A DNA stretch of 64,000 nt from positions 1-64,000 of the forward strand of contig NZ_VKGK01000002.1 of assembly GCF_007197645.1 (NCBI RefSeq), given 5' to 3'. Below the pieces are notes generated by a model, which was given only the letters and a program-made list of their open reading frames with translations, searched no databases and was not told the origin of the DNA. Of the stretch, positions 41,654-50,638 are shown in pieces (position 1 is the first letter of the stretch; every line of letters begins with the position of its first letter). Made by a program: the position numbers and the translations under genes. This DNA comes from Shewanella hanedai. Lineage in GTDB: Bacteria; Pseudomonadota; Gammaproteobacteria; Enterobacterales; Shewanellaceae.

Positions 41654-41763
41654 ATAGTAGAAAGAACCGTTAAATGCCATTCTGAATGATATTACTCATG
41701 CAAAGAAGGTCCCCTAAGGCACCCCGTCGCTTCATAATTTACATTGGATCTAACCTAGAGCAG

Positions 41764-42219
41764 TTAAAGATCATCCATTCTAATAGAGCTGTGTACCAAT
41801 CGCTGTTGTTGAATTTTTTCAACACGCACCAAATCGTTTAGCGCACCAGCAATCTCATTTGACGAAGAGTGCTCTGCAGTTTTTTGCAGTAGATCAATTA
41901 AACGATTATCAAGATCAAGATGGGTTTCTAAAATATCCTCCACAGACATATTTGCAGTCAGGGTAATATCGTTACATCTTCTTATAAAATCTTCAAAAGT
42001 AATGCCTTTATACCAAGTGTCCAATACTTTCTTTGGCGCCTCATCTATATAGTTTTCCAACTGTTCTGCCACACTATTTTGATGCTGTCTAAAATACACC
42101 AGCATCATTTTCACACGAGAAGAGTCTGCGTCGGTTAATAATCTGCCATACAAATTGGCCATCTCATGTCGGCAAGTCGCAACATAACTGAGTAGTTCGC
42201 TGAGCTGTTGAAATCGCAT
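41764..42219 (-). CDS. Uncharacterised helical protein
   Basis: About 151 residues from ATG 42219, which has GGGAG nine bases upstream (an in-frame TTG at 42246 places that site inside the gene). The sequence looks all-helical with four or five amphipathic helices (QQLSELLSYVATCRHEMANLY, MLVYFRQHQNSVAEQLENYI, ILETHLDLDNRLIDLLQ, ALNDLVRVEKIQQQRLV; first parts quoted). The pattern recalls a ferritin-like bundle, but no clear EXXH metal site is seen. There is no signal peptide. Function unknown. Confidence 0.7.
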   Translation of the reverse strand: MRFQQLSELLSYVATCRHEMANLYGRLLTDADSSRVKMMLVYFRQHQNSVAEQLENYIDEAPKKVLDTWYKGITFEDFIRRCNDITLTANMSVEDILETHLDLDNRLIDLLQKTAEHSSSNEIAGALNDLVRVEKIQQQRLVHSSIRMDDL

Positions 42220-42602
42220 TGCTGTTATCTCCCTAAGCTTCGTCAAGTAAACTGACTTAATGAAATATCATTATGCAGTTAAAGAACTTGTGAATATTTG
42301 AACAGGTTCAAACTTTATGACCTTTCAAGGCTCAAACATTAACGCTTGTTAATGAACTTAGGAGTTCATCACGCTAAATACTCATAAAGTGATCTGAGTA
42401 CCTTTCACGTCTTTGATGAGGCATTGAAATAGATAATTTGCATGTCAGAGAGTTCCCCACCCCAGAGTCAACACTTAAATATTCAGTATCAACTTATGCG
42501 CGATATGGAATTGCCAAATATTTCACAAAATTCAAATGTGCTTGGAGATTTTCAGAAGCTTGGAGCTTATGATTACTAGGAGTTTGAAATCGAGAGGAAG
42601 AT
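42220..42602. other. Gene-free region left of the tRNA-Gly array
   Basis: About 380 bp without a credible ORF. Its right end (from about 42581) already carries the repeat flank AGTTTGAAA...GAGAGGAAGA found before the next two tRNA-like units. Nothing else was recognised. Confidence 0.5.
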
Positions 42603-42720
42603 TGGAGCGACCTTTCTTTCATAAAGAGTGGTTCGAACCGCCTTATGTTTCGAGATACGGCTATACCTTGGCAAAAAAAGGTATCAACATTTTCTACTAA
42701 CACAACTGAGCTAATGTTGC
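42603..42720 (-). pseudogene. Degenerate tRNA-Gly-like relic 1
   Basis: Read on the minus strand it keeps the tRNA-Gly landmarks in order: TTAGCTCAGTTG D-arm side, ATACC...TTGCCAA...GGTAT anticodon arm with extra T residues, a GGTTCGAACC T-arm and a final GGTCGCTCCA. Insertions in the D loop, anticodon loop and variable region stretch it to 118 nt, and the acceptor strands no longer pair. It is probably a dead copy. Confidence 0.75.
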
Positions 42721-42781
42721 GTAATCTTAAAATAATAGTGGAACTTAGGAATAATTTTGAGTTTGAAACAGAGAGGAAGAT

Positions 42782-42901
42782 TGGAGCGACCTTTCTTTTC
42801 ATAAAGAGTGGTTCGAACCGCCTTATGTTTCGAGATACGGCTATACCTTGGCAAAAAGAAGGTATCAACATCTTCTACTAACACAACTGAGCTAATGTTG
42901 C
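42782..42901 (-). pseudogene. Degenerate tRNA-Gly-like relic 2 (tandem copy of relic 1)
   Basis: 120 nt and nearly identical to relic 1, including the insertions, and its flanks are repeated too. The tandem unit is about 180 bp. The inserted variable region reads GCCGTATCTCGAAACATAAGGC in pieces that can form a small GCC/GGC arm. Similarity between relics 1 and 2 exceeds that of either to the intact genes, so the duplication came after decay. Confidence 0.75.
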
Positions 42902-42962
42902 GTAATCTTAAAATAATAGTGGAACTTAGGAATAATTTGGAGTTTGAAACAGAGAGGAAGAT

Positions 42963-43038
42963 TGGAGCGACATATCGGGTTCGAACCGATGACCTATACC
43001 TTGGCAAGGTATCGCTCTACCAACTGAGCTAATGTCGC
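42963..43038 (-). tRNA. tRNA-Gly (anticodon GCC), copy 1
   Basis: 76 nt on the minus strand with encoded CCA. Acceptor GCGACAT pairs with ATGTCGC; the D arm is GCTC/GAGC; anticodon stem ATACC/GGTAT encloses TTGCCAA (anticodon GCC); T arm ATCGG/CCGAT encloses TTCGAAC. All stems pair. Located upstream of orn as are glyV, glyX and glyY in E. coli. Confidence 0.96.
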
Positions 43039-43052
43039 GTAATCTTTTAAAC

Positions 43053-43155
43053 TTGAGCGACCATTCTTTTGTAAAGAGTGGGTTCAGACCGATGACCTCT
43101 ACCTTGGAAAAAAAGGTATCAACTCTTTCGAGTAAATCAACTGAGCGAATTTCGC
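43053..43155 (-). pseudogene. Degenerate tRNA-Gly-like relic 3
   Basis: 103 nt. It retains AGCGAC at the acceptor end, GGGTTCAGACCGATGACC in the T-arm region (one change in the T loop), ACCTTGGAAA with the anticodon GCC destroyed, and CAACTGAGC at the D arm. The acceptor 5' strand reads TTCGC. Extra bases lie in the same places as in relics 1 and 2, suggesting common descent. Confidence 0.7.
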
Positions 43156-43169
43156 TTTTAAACTAAATG

Positions 43170-43245
43170 TGGAGCGACATATCGGGTTCGAACCGATGAC
43201 CTATACCTTGGCAAGGTATCGCTCTACCAACTGAGCTAATGTCGC
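43170..43245 (-). tRNA. tRNA-Gly (anticodon GCC), copy 2
   Basis: 76 nt and identical to copy 1 over the whole mature sequence, including CCA. It opens a 204-bp tandem period of intact gene plus relic-bearing spacer that repeats at 43374 and 43577. Confidence 0.96.
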
Positions 43246-43254
43246 TTAAATCTT

Positions 43255-43325
43255 TTCGAACAACCTTAGCTGTAATCATCAACAAAGGTATCGTCTTTCA
43301 CCTTCATCAACTGAGCTAATATTGC
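43255..43325 (-). pseudogene. Partial tRNA-Gly-like relic 4
   Basis: In plus-strand order it retains TTCGAAC (T loop), CAAAGGTATCG (anticodon-arm half) and CAACTGAGCTAATATTGC (D arm and acceptor 5' strand). The acceptor 3' strand and the first half of the anticodon arm are gone, so it cannot fold as a tRNA. Confidence 0.6.
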
Positions 43326-43373
43326 TTAAAACTTTTTAATTCAAAGAATTGGGTCATTCTTCAAATTGTAATT

Positions 43374-43449
43374 TGGAGCGACATATCGGGTTCGAACCGA
43401 TGACCTATACCTTGGCAAGGTATCGCTCTACCAACTGAGCTAATGTCGC
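43374..43449 (-). tRNA. tRNA-Gly (anticodon GCC), copy 3
   Basis: 76 nt, identical to copies 1 and 2 with encoded CCA. It begins exactly 204 bases after copy 2. Confidence 0.96.
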
Positions 43450-43458
43450 TTAAATCTT

Positions 43459-43528
43459 TTCGAACAACGTTAGCTGTCATCATCAACAAGGTATCGTCTT
43501 TCACCTTCATCAACTGAGCTAATGTCGC
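43459..43528 (-). pseudogene. Partial tRNA-Gly-like relic 5
   Basis: A near copy of relic 4 (TTCGAAC, CAAGGTATCG, CAACTGAGCTAATGTCGC) with the same missing parts, as expected if intact gene and relic were duplicated together. Its acceptor 5' strand is still perfect. Confidence 0.6.
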
Positions 43529-43576
43529 TTAAAACTTTTTAATTTAAAGAATTTGGTAAGTCTTTAAATTGTAATT

Positions 43577-43652
43577 TGGAGCGACATATCGGGTTCGAAC
43601 CGATGACCTATACCTTGGCAAGGTATCGCTCTACCAACTGAGCTAATGTCGC
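43577..43652 (-). tRNA. tRNA-Gly (anticodon GCC), copy 4
   Basis: 76 nt, identical to the other three with encoded CCA. It is the copy closest to orn and therefore first in the direction of transcription. It starts 203 bases after copy 3. The promoter of the array should lie in 43653-43796. Confidence 0.96.
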
Positions 43653-43796
43653 AATTTGTTTATTAGAGAGGTTAACGCTATCGCCAATTATTCTCTGATA
43701 TCGACTCTTATCTGCTACAGCAGTAGAGTTGAGGCCGCATTATATGAGAATTTCATATTGCTGCAACCCCTTCTTGAAAATAAATTGACTGATTGG

Positions 43797-44342
43797 TCAA
43801 ATTTTAAATACTTTTGCTCGATAATACTGCAATTCAGCGATAGATTCCTGAATATCGATCAATGCTTTGTGGGTTCCTAGCTTGGTAAAGCCATTCATCA
43901 CCTCTGGTTCCCAGCGACGAACGAGCTCTTTTACGGTACTGACATCTATATTTCGATAATGAAAGAAATCTTCCAGCTCCGACATATATAGAGTCATAAA
44001 ACGACGATCTTGGCCTACACTGTTGCCACACATTGGAGAATCTCCTTTAGTGACATACTGAGAAAGAAACTTAATGGTCATTGCAACAGCTTGCTCTTCG
44101 GTAAATTGACTCGAGCGAACTCGCTCCACCAAACCGGACTCACCATGGTGCTTTTGGTTCCAATCATCCATCTTCGCGAGTTGCTCATCAGATTGATGTA
44201 TAGCAATGACTGGCCCTTCAGCGACGATGTTGAGCTCTTTGTCTGTCACTATTGTTGCAATCTCAATGATTCTATCGACTACAGGATCTAGCCCTGTCAT
44301 CTCCAAATCGACCCAAATGAGATTGTTTGCATCTGCAGCCAT
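43797..44342 (-). CDS. orn: Oligoribonuclease
   Basis: 181 residues, DEDDh 3'-5' exonuclease. [12 protein letters not shown] carries the first Asp and Glu (D12, E14); [12 protein letters not shown], and the [11 protein letters not shown]is/Asp pair complete the site. It degrades 2- to 5-mers, including pGpG from cyclic di-GMP breakdown. It is transcribed toward the tRNA-Gly array and is divergent from rsgA, as in E. coli. Confidence 0.97.
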   Translation of the reverse strand: MAADANNLIWVDLEMTGLDPVVDRIIEIATIVTDKELNIVAEGPVIAIHQSDEQLAKMDDWNQKHHGESGLVERVRSSQFTEEQAVAMTIKFLSQYVTKGDSPMCGNSVGQDRRFMTLYMSELEDFFHYRNIDVSTVKELVRRWEPEVMNGFTKLGTHKALIDIQESIAELQYYRAKVFKI

Positions 44343-44452
44343 AAATCTGCCTTTTTCCCTGTTTGCCTAAATTCAGGCTTTTTTGTTTAAGACCGTGTAT
44401 CATACTGCTTTTTTAAGCGACACAAAATAACCTATTTAACGATGACAAAACT

Positions 44453-45511
44453 GTGAGTAAAAAGAAACCCCTAAGTCAAGGTCAGCGACGCCGTATGCGA
44501 GCCAATCAAGAAAAACGACTGCAACGGCGAGATTCGGGGAACAGTACCCCTGAGTTACAGGATAGTTCACTTGGGCCAGAACAGCTCGGAACTGTTATAT
44601 CTCGTTTTGGACAACACGCCGATATTGAAACAGAATCAGGCCAAGTTGTGCGCTGTAATATGCGTAGAAACATTCAAAGTTTAGTCACTGGCGATAAAGT
44701 TATCGCTAGATTTGCTCAAGATGTAGAAACTGGGATCGCGGGTGTTGTAGAAGCTGTTCACCCCCGTCACTCCTCACTTTCTCGCCCTGATATGTATGAC
44801 GGCATTAAGATCATTGCTGCCAATATTGACCAGATATTGATAGTATCCTCGGTTGTGCCTAGCTTTACAACCCAGATAATAGATCGCTACCTCGTCGCTG
44901 CAGAAGACACCCAAATTAATCCCGTAATTATTTTGAATAAAATAGATCTAATTTCGTCTGATGAACGAGATTCTATTGAAGCAGCGCTCCAACGGTATCG
45001 TGACATCGGTTATCAAGTACTGAAGGTGAGCAGTAAAACTGGCGAAGGTGTTGATCAAATAAAGGCATTACTCGATAAGAAAGTGAGTGTATTTGTCGGT
45101 CAATCTGGAGTAGGAAAATCATCACTAATAAACTCTATGATGCCCGACGCAGAACTCCTTATTGGTGATATTTCTGAAAACTCAGGCCTAGGACAACACA
45201 CGACAACCACAGCGAAACTACTCCACTTTGCAAGTGGTGGAGATCTTATTGACTCCCCAGGTGTTCGTGAGTTTGCGTTATGGCACCTTCCTGCCGAAAG
45301 AGTCGGTTGGTGCTTCATTGAATTTAGAGACTATCTTGGTACGTGTAAATTCAGAGATTGCAAACATAAAAACGATCCGGGCTGCGCCATCACTCAAGCC
45401 TTTAATGAAGGTCTTATCGCCGAAGACAGGTATAACAACTACCACAAAATTATCGGCAGCTTAGATGAACAACGCCATGCTCGACACTTTAGAGCAGACA
45501 CTGACGATTAA
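44453..45511 (+). CDS. rsgA: Ribosome small-subunit GTPase RsgA
   Basis: 352 residues from a GTG start. Circularly permuted G domain: NKID (162-165) precedes GQSGVGKSS (216-224) and DSPG (267-270). An OB fold (about 45-105) is N-terminal, and a Zn-finger (CKFRDCKHKNDPGC, about 298-312) is C-terminal. The basic N-terminus (KKKPLSQGQRRRMRANQEKR) is typical. It acts in late 30S maturation. It is first gene of the rsgA-psd-transporter string. Confidence 0.97.
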   Translation: MSKKKPLSQGQRRRMRANQEKRLQRRDSGNSTPELQDSSLGPEQLGTVISRFGQHADIETESGQVVRCNMRRNIQSLVTGDKVIARFAQDVETGIAGVVEAVHPRHSSLSRPDMYDGIKIIAANIDQILIVSSVVPSFTTQIIDRYLVAAEDTQINPVIILNKIDLISSDERDSIEAALQRYRDIGYQVLKVSSKTGEGVDQIKALLDKKVSVFVGQSGVGKSSLINSMMPDAELLIGDISENSGLGQHTTTTAKLLHFASGGDLIDSPGVREFALWHLPAERVGWCFIEFRDYLGTCKFRDCKHKNDPGCAITQAFNEGLIAEDRYNNYHKIIGSLDEQRHARHFRADTDD

Positions 45512-45544
45512 TCAGATAGCGACAAAAATGAAGGGAACTAATAA

Positions 45545-46408
45545 GTGGATAAAGTAAAAATTGCGCTGCAATACATGATGCCTAAGCATTTAATCTCTCG
45601 CCTTGTCGGTAAGTTAGCGGCTGCGGAAATGGGAAGCGTAACGACTGCTGCAATAAAATGGTTTATTAAACAGTACAAAATTGACATGGGTGAGGCTGCT
45701 CAGAGCTCACCTGAAGCATATCGTACCTTTAATGACTTTTTTACACGCGCTCTGAAGTCAGGCATACGCCCTATTTCTGAAGATAAAGATTACATTGTCC
45801 ACCCTGTGGATGGCGCAGTAAGCCAGTGCGGTCCAATAAATCACGGCCAAATATTTCAAGCAAAAGGTCATGAGTATTCATCACTTGCCCTTTTAGGCGA
45901 CCAAGCCGACGATGCTAAACGATTTGAAGAGGGTGATTTTGCCACCATCTATCTAGCCCCAAAGGACTATCATAGAATTCACATGCCGATTAAAGGCACG
46001 TTATCAAAGATGACCTATGTGCCTGGAGATCTGTTTTCAGTCAACCCATTAACAGCTGAAAATGTACCAGGGTTATTCGCCAGAAATGAGCGCGTTGTCG
46101 CTATCTTTGAAACTGAGATAGGGCCTATTGCTATGGTACTTGTCGGCGCCACGATTGTTGCCAGCATAGAAACCATTTGGGCTGGTACCGTCACACCGCC
46201 AACAGGTAAAAAAGTATTTACTTGGGAGTACCCAACTGAAGGGCCGGATGCGCTCACTTTAGAAAAAGGGGCTGAAATGGGTAGATTCAAACTTGGCAGC
46301 ACTGTGGTCATGCTTTTCGCTAAAGACGCATTAGATGAATTTGCAGATGGCGTGATGCCAAAATCAGTTACACGTATGGGCCAACCATTCGCAAAAATTG
46401 AAGATTAA
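45545..46408 (+). CDS. psd: Phosphatidylserine decarboxylase proenzyme
   Basis: 287 residues from GTG 45545 with GGGAAC upstream. [21 protein letters not shown] and YHRIHMP are family motifs. The self-cleaving LGST site is at 250-253, so Ser252 becomes the pyruvoyl group. It makes phosphatidylethanolamine at the inner membrane. The stop overlaps the next ATG as TAATG. Confidence 0.97.
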   Translation: MDKVKIALQYMMPKHLISRLVGKLAAAEMGSVTTAAIKWFIKQYKIDMGEAAQSSPEAYRTFNDFFTRALKSGIRPISEDKDYIVHPVDGAVSQCGPINHGQIFQAKGHEYSSLALLGDQADDAKRFEEGDFATIYLAPKDYHRIHMPIKGTLSKMTYVPGDLFSVNPLTAENVPGLFARNERVVAIFETEIGPIAMVLVGATIVASIETIWAGTVTPPTGKKVFTWEYPTEGPDALTLEKGAEMGRFKLGSTVVMLFAKDALDEFADGVMPKSVTRMGQPFAKIED

Positions 46409-47286
46409 TGTCTCCAGCTGAAAGCAATAGGCAGTCAGGTTTATTAGAGTTACACATTGCAGTGCTGCTATTTGGTGGCACTGCACTCTTTTCAAAACTC
46501 ATTCCCCTTAATGCATTAGACATCACAATTTTGCGCTGTGCTGTTGCAGCCCTTGTTTTAGCTTTAATCGTAAAAGTCAGTAAAAACAGATTACGTCTCA
46601 ACTCGTCAAAAGATTATTTTATCGCTATTGGGTTAGGCATTGTCGTCAGCTTGCACTGGGTAACCTATTTTGCATCGATGCTATTGTCTTCCGTTGCGAT
46701 CGGTATGATTGCCTTTTTTACCTATCCGGTAATGACCGTTTTAATAGAACCTTTTTTTACAGGCAACAGAATAAACAGAGCCGATATTGTCAGTGGTTTA
46801 ATTGTTCTGCTTGGAGTCATGCTCCTCATTCCAGAGGCAAGTCTAGGCAATGATGTTACTTTAGGGATCGCATTAGGCATTCTATCAGCCGTATTTTTTA
46901 CTGCTAGAAACTTACTGCATAAAAAATACTTCTCTGCTTATTCCGGTCCTAAAGCCATGTTCTATCAAACTGGGGTCGCGGTGTTTTTTCTTGCCCCATG
47001 GAACACGATAGAGGTAAGCCAAATAGAGATGAATGTATGGTGGATGGTTCTCCTACTCGGTGTTGTATTTACTGCAGCTCCCCATGCTCTATTTACCGCA
47101 GCACTGCGCCACTTAAGTGCTAAGACAGTCAGTTTAGTCTCTTGCCTCCAACCTTTTTATGGCGCAATGTTAGCGTTAATATTCCTTGGGGAAGACTTAG
47201 ATATAAAGACATCAATAGGGGGTATCATGGTTGTTGCTACTGCGATATTCGAGACTCAACAGAGTCGTAAAAAACAGAAGCTATAA
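46408..47286 (+). CDS. DMT-superfamily transporter (EamA)
   Basis: 292 residues with about ten hydrophobic helices in two EamA halves (FGGTALFSKLIPLNALDITILRCAV and TARNLLHKKYFSAYSGPKAMFYQTG mark the repeats). It is a drug/metabolite exporter-type protein; substrate unknown. Translation is coupled to psd through TAATG. E. coli has no such gene between psd and mscM, so it is an insertion in the conserved string. Confidence 0.88.
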   Translation: MSPAESNRQSGLLELHIAVLLFGGTALFSKLIPLNALDITILRCAVAALVLALIVKVSKNRLRLNSSKDYFIAIGLGIVVSLHWVTYFASMLLSSVAIGMIAFFTYPVMTVLIEPFFTGNRINRADIVSGLIVLLGVMLLIPEASLGNDVTLGIALGILSAVFFTARNLLHKKYFSAYSGPKAMFYQTGVAVFFLAPWNTIEVSQIEMNVWWMVLLLGVVFTAAPHALFTAALRHLSAKTVSLVSCLQPFYGAMLALIFLGEDLDIKTSIGGIMVVATAIFETQQSRKKQKL

Positions 47287-47425
47287 CATTAAGGCTTTTC
47301 CAATTTTGCTAGCCCCTCCCCTCTATGTATAAAGATTAAATTTATTGAAAATAAATCGCCAACGATACAATATTCCGTTTTATTGGTAATATAGCGTTAA
47401 TCGATTTCCCAACCAGCATCTTGTT

Positions 47426-50400
47426 ATGTTTCTAGCTATTCGTTCTATTTTACTGCTCATCGTTTTCATCTTTTCCGTTACCACTAGCGCAGCGAACCCT
47501 TTAGACATAAACAAACGCTTAGGATTAAACCAATCTCAAGCCGGAGAACTGACAGCTGAGGAAAAACTAACCCACTTAGAACGTGCTACCCATGAACTTG
47601 TTGAAGTAGAGCAGAGCTATTTAGATACAATTAATAATTATCAAAGTCACAAATTGAGCATTGAGTATCAATTACAAGAAGCTCAGGCGCCATTAACCTG
47701 GTCAAAAAACCAAGACTTCACACAACAAGCCTCATTGGCATATTTAAGATTGTCTGAGCTAAAAGAGATTGAAGCCGAACTCAACGCCAAAATTACAACT
47801 CTCCTCAAGGAACATAACCAGCTTCCCAGCAAGATAACCAGCGCAAGAAAGACCTTATTAGCCCACAACAAAAATAAAATACAAGAAACGGGCACCATAG
47901 AGCAAAAGTTACTTACTGCGCAACGGCAGCTGTATATTCAAACACTTTCAACACTCGAAGCCGAACTTGCAAGCAGTCAAAAGCGCATCAGTCTTAATCA
48001 GCTGCAAATGCAGCTTGTTAGAAAACAATTATCTCAGCAAGAGAGCTTAATTGAAGCGATCAATAGCGAGATGGCTGAACAGCGTCAGCAAAAAACTGAC
48101 TCCACCATAGCCAAGAGTCTTATCGAAACATCTAATGAAACGAATCCGTTAACTCAAGAGTTGAGCCGGAAAAACCGTGAGTACGTGGATGAATTAAAAT
48201 CATTAACCCAACGCACTAATCAAGCGGTTAAACAACAAGAAAATGCTGAAAACCTATATCAACAACAAGCTAAACAACTCACCAATATCCAACAGCAAAT
48301 CAGTTGGATTAAATTAAACTCGGCCTTTGGTGAGCGTTTTTTACAGATTCTCCAATCGCTTCCGGCTCCTCCAGATCAAGACAAACTACAAACACTTATT
48401 GCTAATAGCAGGCTAGTTAAATATCAATTAGAGCAAGATCAGACGTTAAATAACCAACAAATTCTATCGTCAGGCTCATTTACTCTTCTTCAGAACCAGC
48501 TACTAGAATCACAACACGATTTGTTGAACCAGCTGCTTCAAGGGTATGAGTTGTATTTGAGTGAACTCGCCGATCTAAGAATCGTCTACGAACAACTTAC
48601 TCAGCAAAACCTAACCCTCAAAAGTACGCTCAACGAGCACCTATTTTGGGTACCGAATGCAAACTCAATGGGGAAGTTGTGGTTCACTGATGTACTGCAA
48701 AGCACCCAATGGCTTATTAGCCAGAGCCCGATAACACAAGTATCGACATCTATCAGTGTTCAAAGTGAACTCTGGTCATGGTGGCTAATACTATTAATTA
48801 TCAGTTTTATTGCTCAAGACATTTTGACTCCAAAGTTTCATAAAGCCATGATTCAGGATGTGACATTTGTAGGGAATGTAACTCAAGATAGTTTCTTCTA
48901 TACCTTAATGGCGCTAATCAACACATTAATGTACAGCATCATCATCCCTTCTCCGGTCATACTTGCCGGCGCAATCATGTTGAAGTCGGAACTCAATATC
49001 GTTTCAGCCATCGGCATGGGAATATTGGCTATAGGTTTAGTTTTCTTTGTGTATCGCTTTACCTATTTACTCGCCCTGAATAATGGTTTGCTCATTGGTC
49101 ACTTCAAAGGACATGAAGGGATTATTCGTCAAGGTCAGGTAAAGCTAAAATCATTTGTAATCATGACCATCCCTTTCTTCGGGATAATGGGATTTACAGA
49201 GGTTATAAACAATTCTGTATTAAGAAACAGTATTGGCAGAGGAGCTTTTATCATCTTCTGTATTTTATTGCTTATGTTCTACAAAGAGATAGTGTCACTG
49301 TCCAAAAAAGAGCACCTGACCCTTCAAGATGGTAAGAATAAGAAATTACTGCAGCGGTTTATCTGGTCTGTACTCATTCTCGTGCCACCGATATGTGCAG
49401 TACTGGCTTTCAGGGGATACTACTACACAGCTTTCCAGATGCTGTTGCAGTTACAGATGTCTTTGTTACTCTCTCTTGGCTTTATGTTGGTTTACCAACT
49501 CATAAAACGTTGGATGTTAATTGAGCGTAGACGTATCGCATTTGATCGCGCTAAAGCGCGACGAGCTGAAATATTATCTCAACGAGAGAAAGGTGAAGAA
49601 GCACTCAATAATAATGACTCTCTTGATACCTACGAAGAGCCTCAAGTTGATTTAGAGACCATTTCCAGTCAATCCCTTGGATTAGTCCGCTCACTACTCA
49701 TTTTAGCCTTCCTAGTAATTCTGGTCGGATTGTGGACCCAAACTCATACAGCACTCTTCTCTTTACTCGATGGAGTCACGTTATGGACCAGTAACACGAC
49801 AATTAATGGTATAGAACAACCGCTACCTATCACTTTAAAATCCTTGCTATTAGGGCTGATCATTGTCGGCTTCTCACTCATGATCGCCACCAATTTACCA
49901 GGCCTCATCGAACTGACCATTTTACAAAGACTGGATCTGACTCAAGGTACTGGCTTTGCTATTACGACAGTCAGTCGTTACTTGGTCATATTCTTCGGTA
50001 TATTGAGCGGTTTCTCCACTTTAGGCATGGAATGGTCAAAGCTGCAGTGGCTCATTGCTGCACTCTCCCTAGGCCTAGGTTTTGGCTTGCAAGAGATCTT
50101 CGCAAACTTTATCTCAGGCCTAATAATATTATTTGAAAAGCCAGTACGAATTGGCGACACAGTGACGATACGCGACCTAACAGGAACAGTAAGCAAGATT
50201 CAAATTCGTGCCACGACTATTATCGACTGGGATAGAAAAGAGATCATTATCCCCAACAAAGCGTTTATTACAGAACAGCTAATTAACTGGTCGCTTTCTG
50301 ATCCGATAACCCGAGTTATTGTCTATGTTTCCGTGGCACGAGATTCAGATCCTGCCCGTGTAGAAGCTTCACTATATCAAGCCGTGAAGATGTGTGATGA

Positions 50401-50638
50401 AGCGCTGGCAATTCCAGAGCCAGAGGTTTGGTTTGCTGGATTTGGTAAACACACTCAAGATTATGAAGTTAGAGCTTATGCAAAAGACATGAATACGCGA
50501 TGGCCACTTCGCCATAAATTGCATAAAGAGATCAGTAAAAAACTGCGTGAAAATAACCTCGAATTGGCTTTCCCACAGCTGGAAGTTCATATTAATAATA
50601 CCCATAACAAAGACACTCAAGGAATCATTAGAACCTAA
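47426..50638 (+). CDS. mscM: Large MscS-family mechanosensitive channel (MscM/YjeP type)
   Basis: 1070 residues. A signal peptide (LLIVFIFSVTTSAANP) precedes a long periplasmic coiled-coil domain rich in Gln (about 40-430). Multiple membrane helices lie at about 450-870. The MscS pore and beta domain follow at about 855-1060 (SLGLGFGLQEIFANFISGLIILFEKPVRIGDTV, first part diagnostic). It releases solutes on osmotic downshock. Location after psd matches E. coli mscM rather than mscK. Confidence 0.92.
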   Translation: MFLAIRSILLLIVFIFSVTTSAANPLDINKRLGLNQSQAGELTAEEKLTHLERATHELVEVEQSYLDTINNYQSHKLSIEYQLQEAQAPLTWSKNQDFTQQASLAYLRLSELKEIEAELNAKITTLLKEHNQLPSKITSARKTLLAHNKNKIQETGTIEQKLLTAQRQLYIQTLSTLEAELASSQKRISLNQLQMQLVRKQLSQQESLIEAINSEMAEQRQQKTDSTIAKSLIETSNETNPLTQELSRKNREYVDELKSLTQRTNQAVKQQENAENLYQQQAKQLTNIQQQISWIKLNSAFGERFLQILQSLPAPPDQDKLQTLIANSRLVKYQLEQDQTLNNQQILSSGSFTLLQNQLLESQHDLLNQLLQGYELYLSELADLRIVYEQLTQQNLTLKSTLNEHLFWVPNANSMGKLWFTDVLQSTQWLISQSPITQVSTSISVQSELWSWWLILLIISFIAQDILTPKFHKAMIQDVTFVGNVTQDSFFYTLMALINTLMYSIIIPSPVILAGAIMLKSELNIVSAIGMGILAIGLVFFVYRFTYLLALNNGLLIGHFKGHEGIIRQGQVKLKSFVIMTIPFFGIMGFTEVINNSVLRNSIGRGAFIIFCILLLMFYKEIVSLSKKEHLTLQDGKNKKLLQRFIWSVLILVPPICAVLAFRGYYYTAFQMLLQLQMSLLLSLGFMLVYQLIKRWMLIERRRIAFDRAKARRAEILSQREKGEEALNNNDSLDTYEEPQVDLETISSQSLGLVRSLLILAFLVILVGLWTQTHTALFSLLDGVTLWTSNTTINGIEQPLPITLKSLLLGLIIVGFSLMIATNLPGLIELTILQRLDLTQGTGFAITTVSRYLVIFFGILSGFSTLGMEWSKLQWLIAALSLGLGFGLQEIFANFISGLIILFEKPVRIGDTVTIRDLTGTVSKIQIRATTIIDWDRKEIIIPNKAFITEQLINWSLSDPITRVIVYVSVARDSDPARVEASLYQAVKMCDEALAIPEPEVWFAGFGKHTQDYEVRAYAKDMNTRWPLRHKLHKEISKKLRENNLELAFPQLEVHINNTHNKDTQGIIRT

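Noticed and set aside
42603..42901. Relics 1 and 2 as functional tRNAs with introns or long variable arms
   Set aside because: Acceptor strands do not pair fully and the D arm is disrupted; kept as pseudogenes pending covariance scoring.
42494..43032. Overlapping ORFs on both strands in the tRNA array
   Set aside because: They are translations of repeated tRNA-like DNA; apparent internal repeats mirror the 180-bp duplication.
42581..43652. CRISPR-like array suggested by regular repeats
   Set aside because: The repeats are tRNA genes and relics of 76-120 nt, not short repeats with unique spacers, and no cas gene is present.
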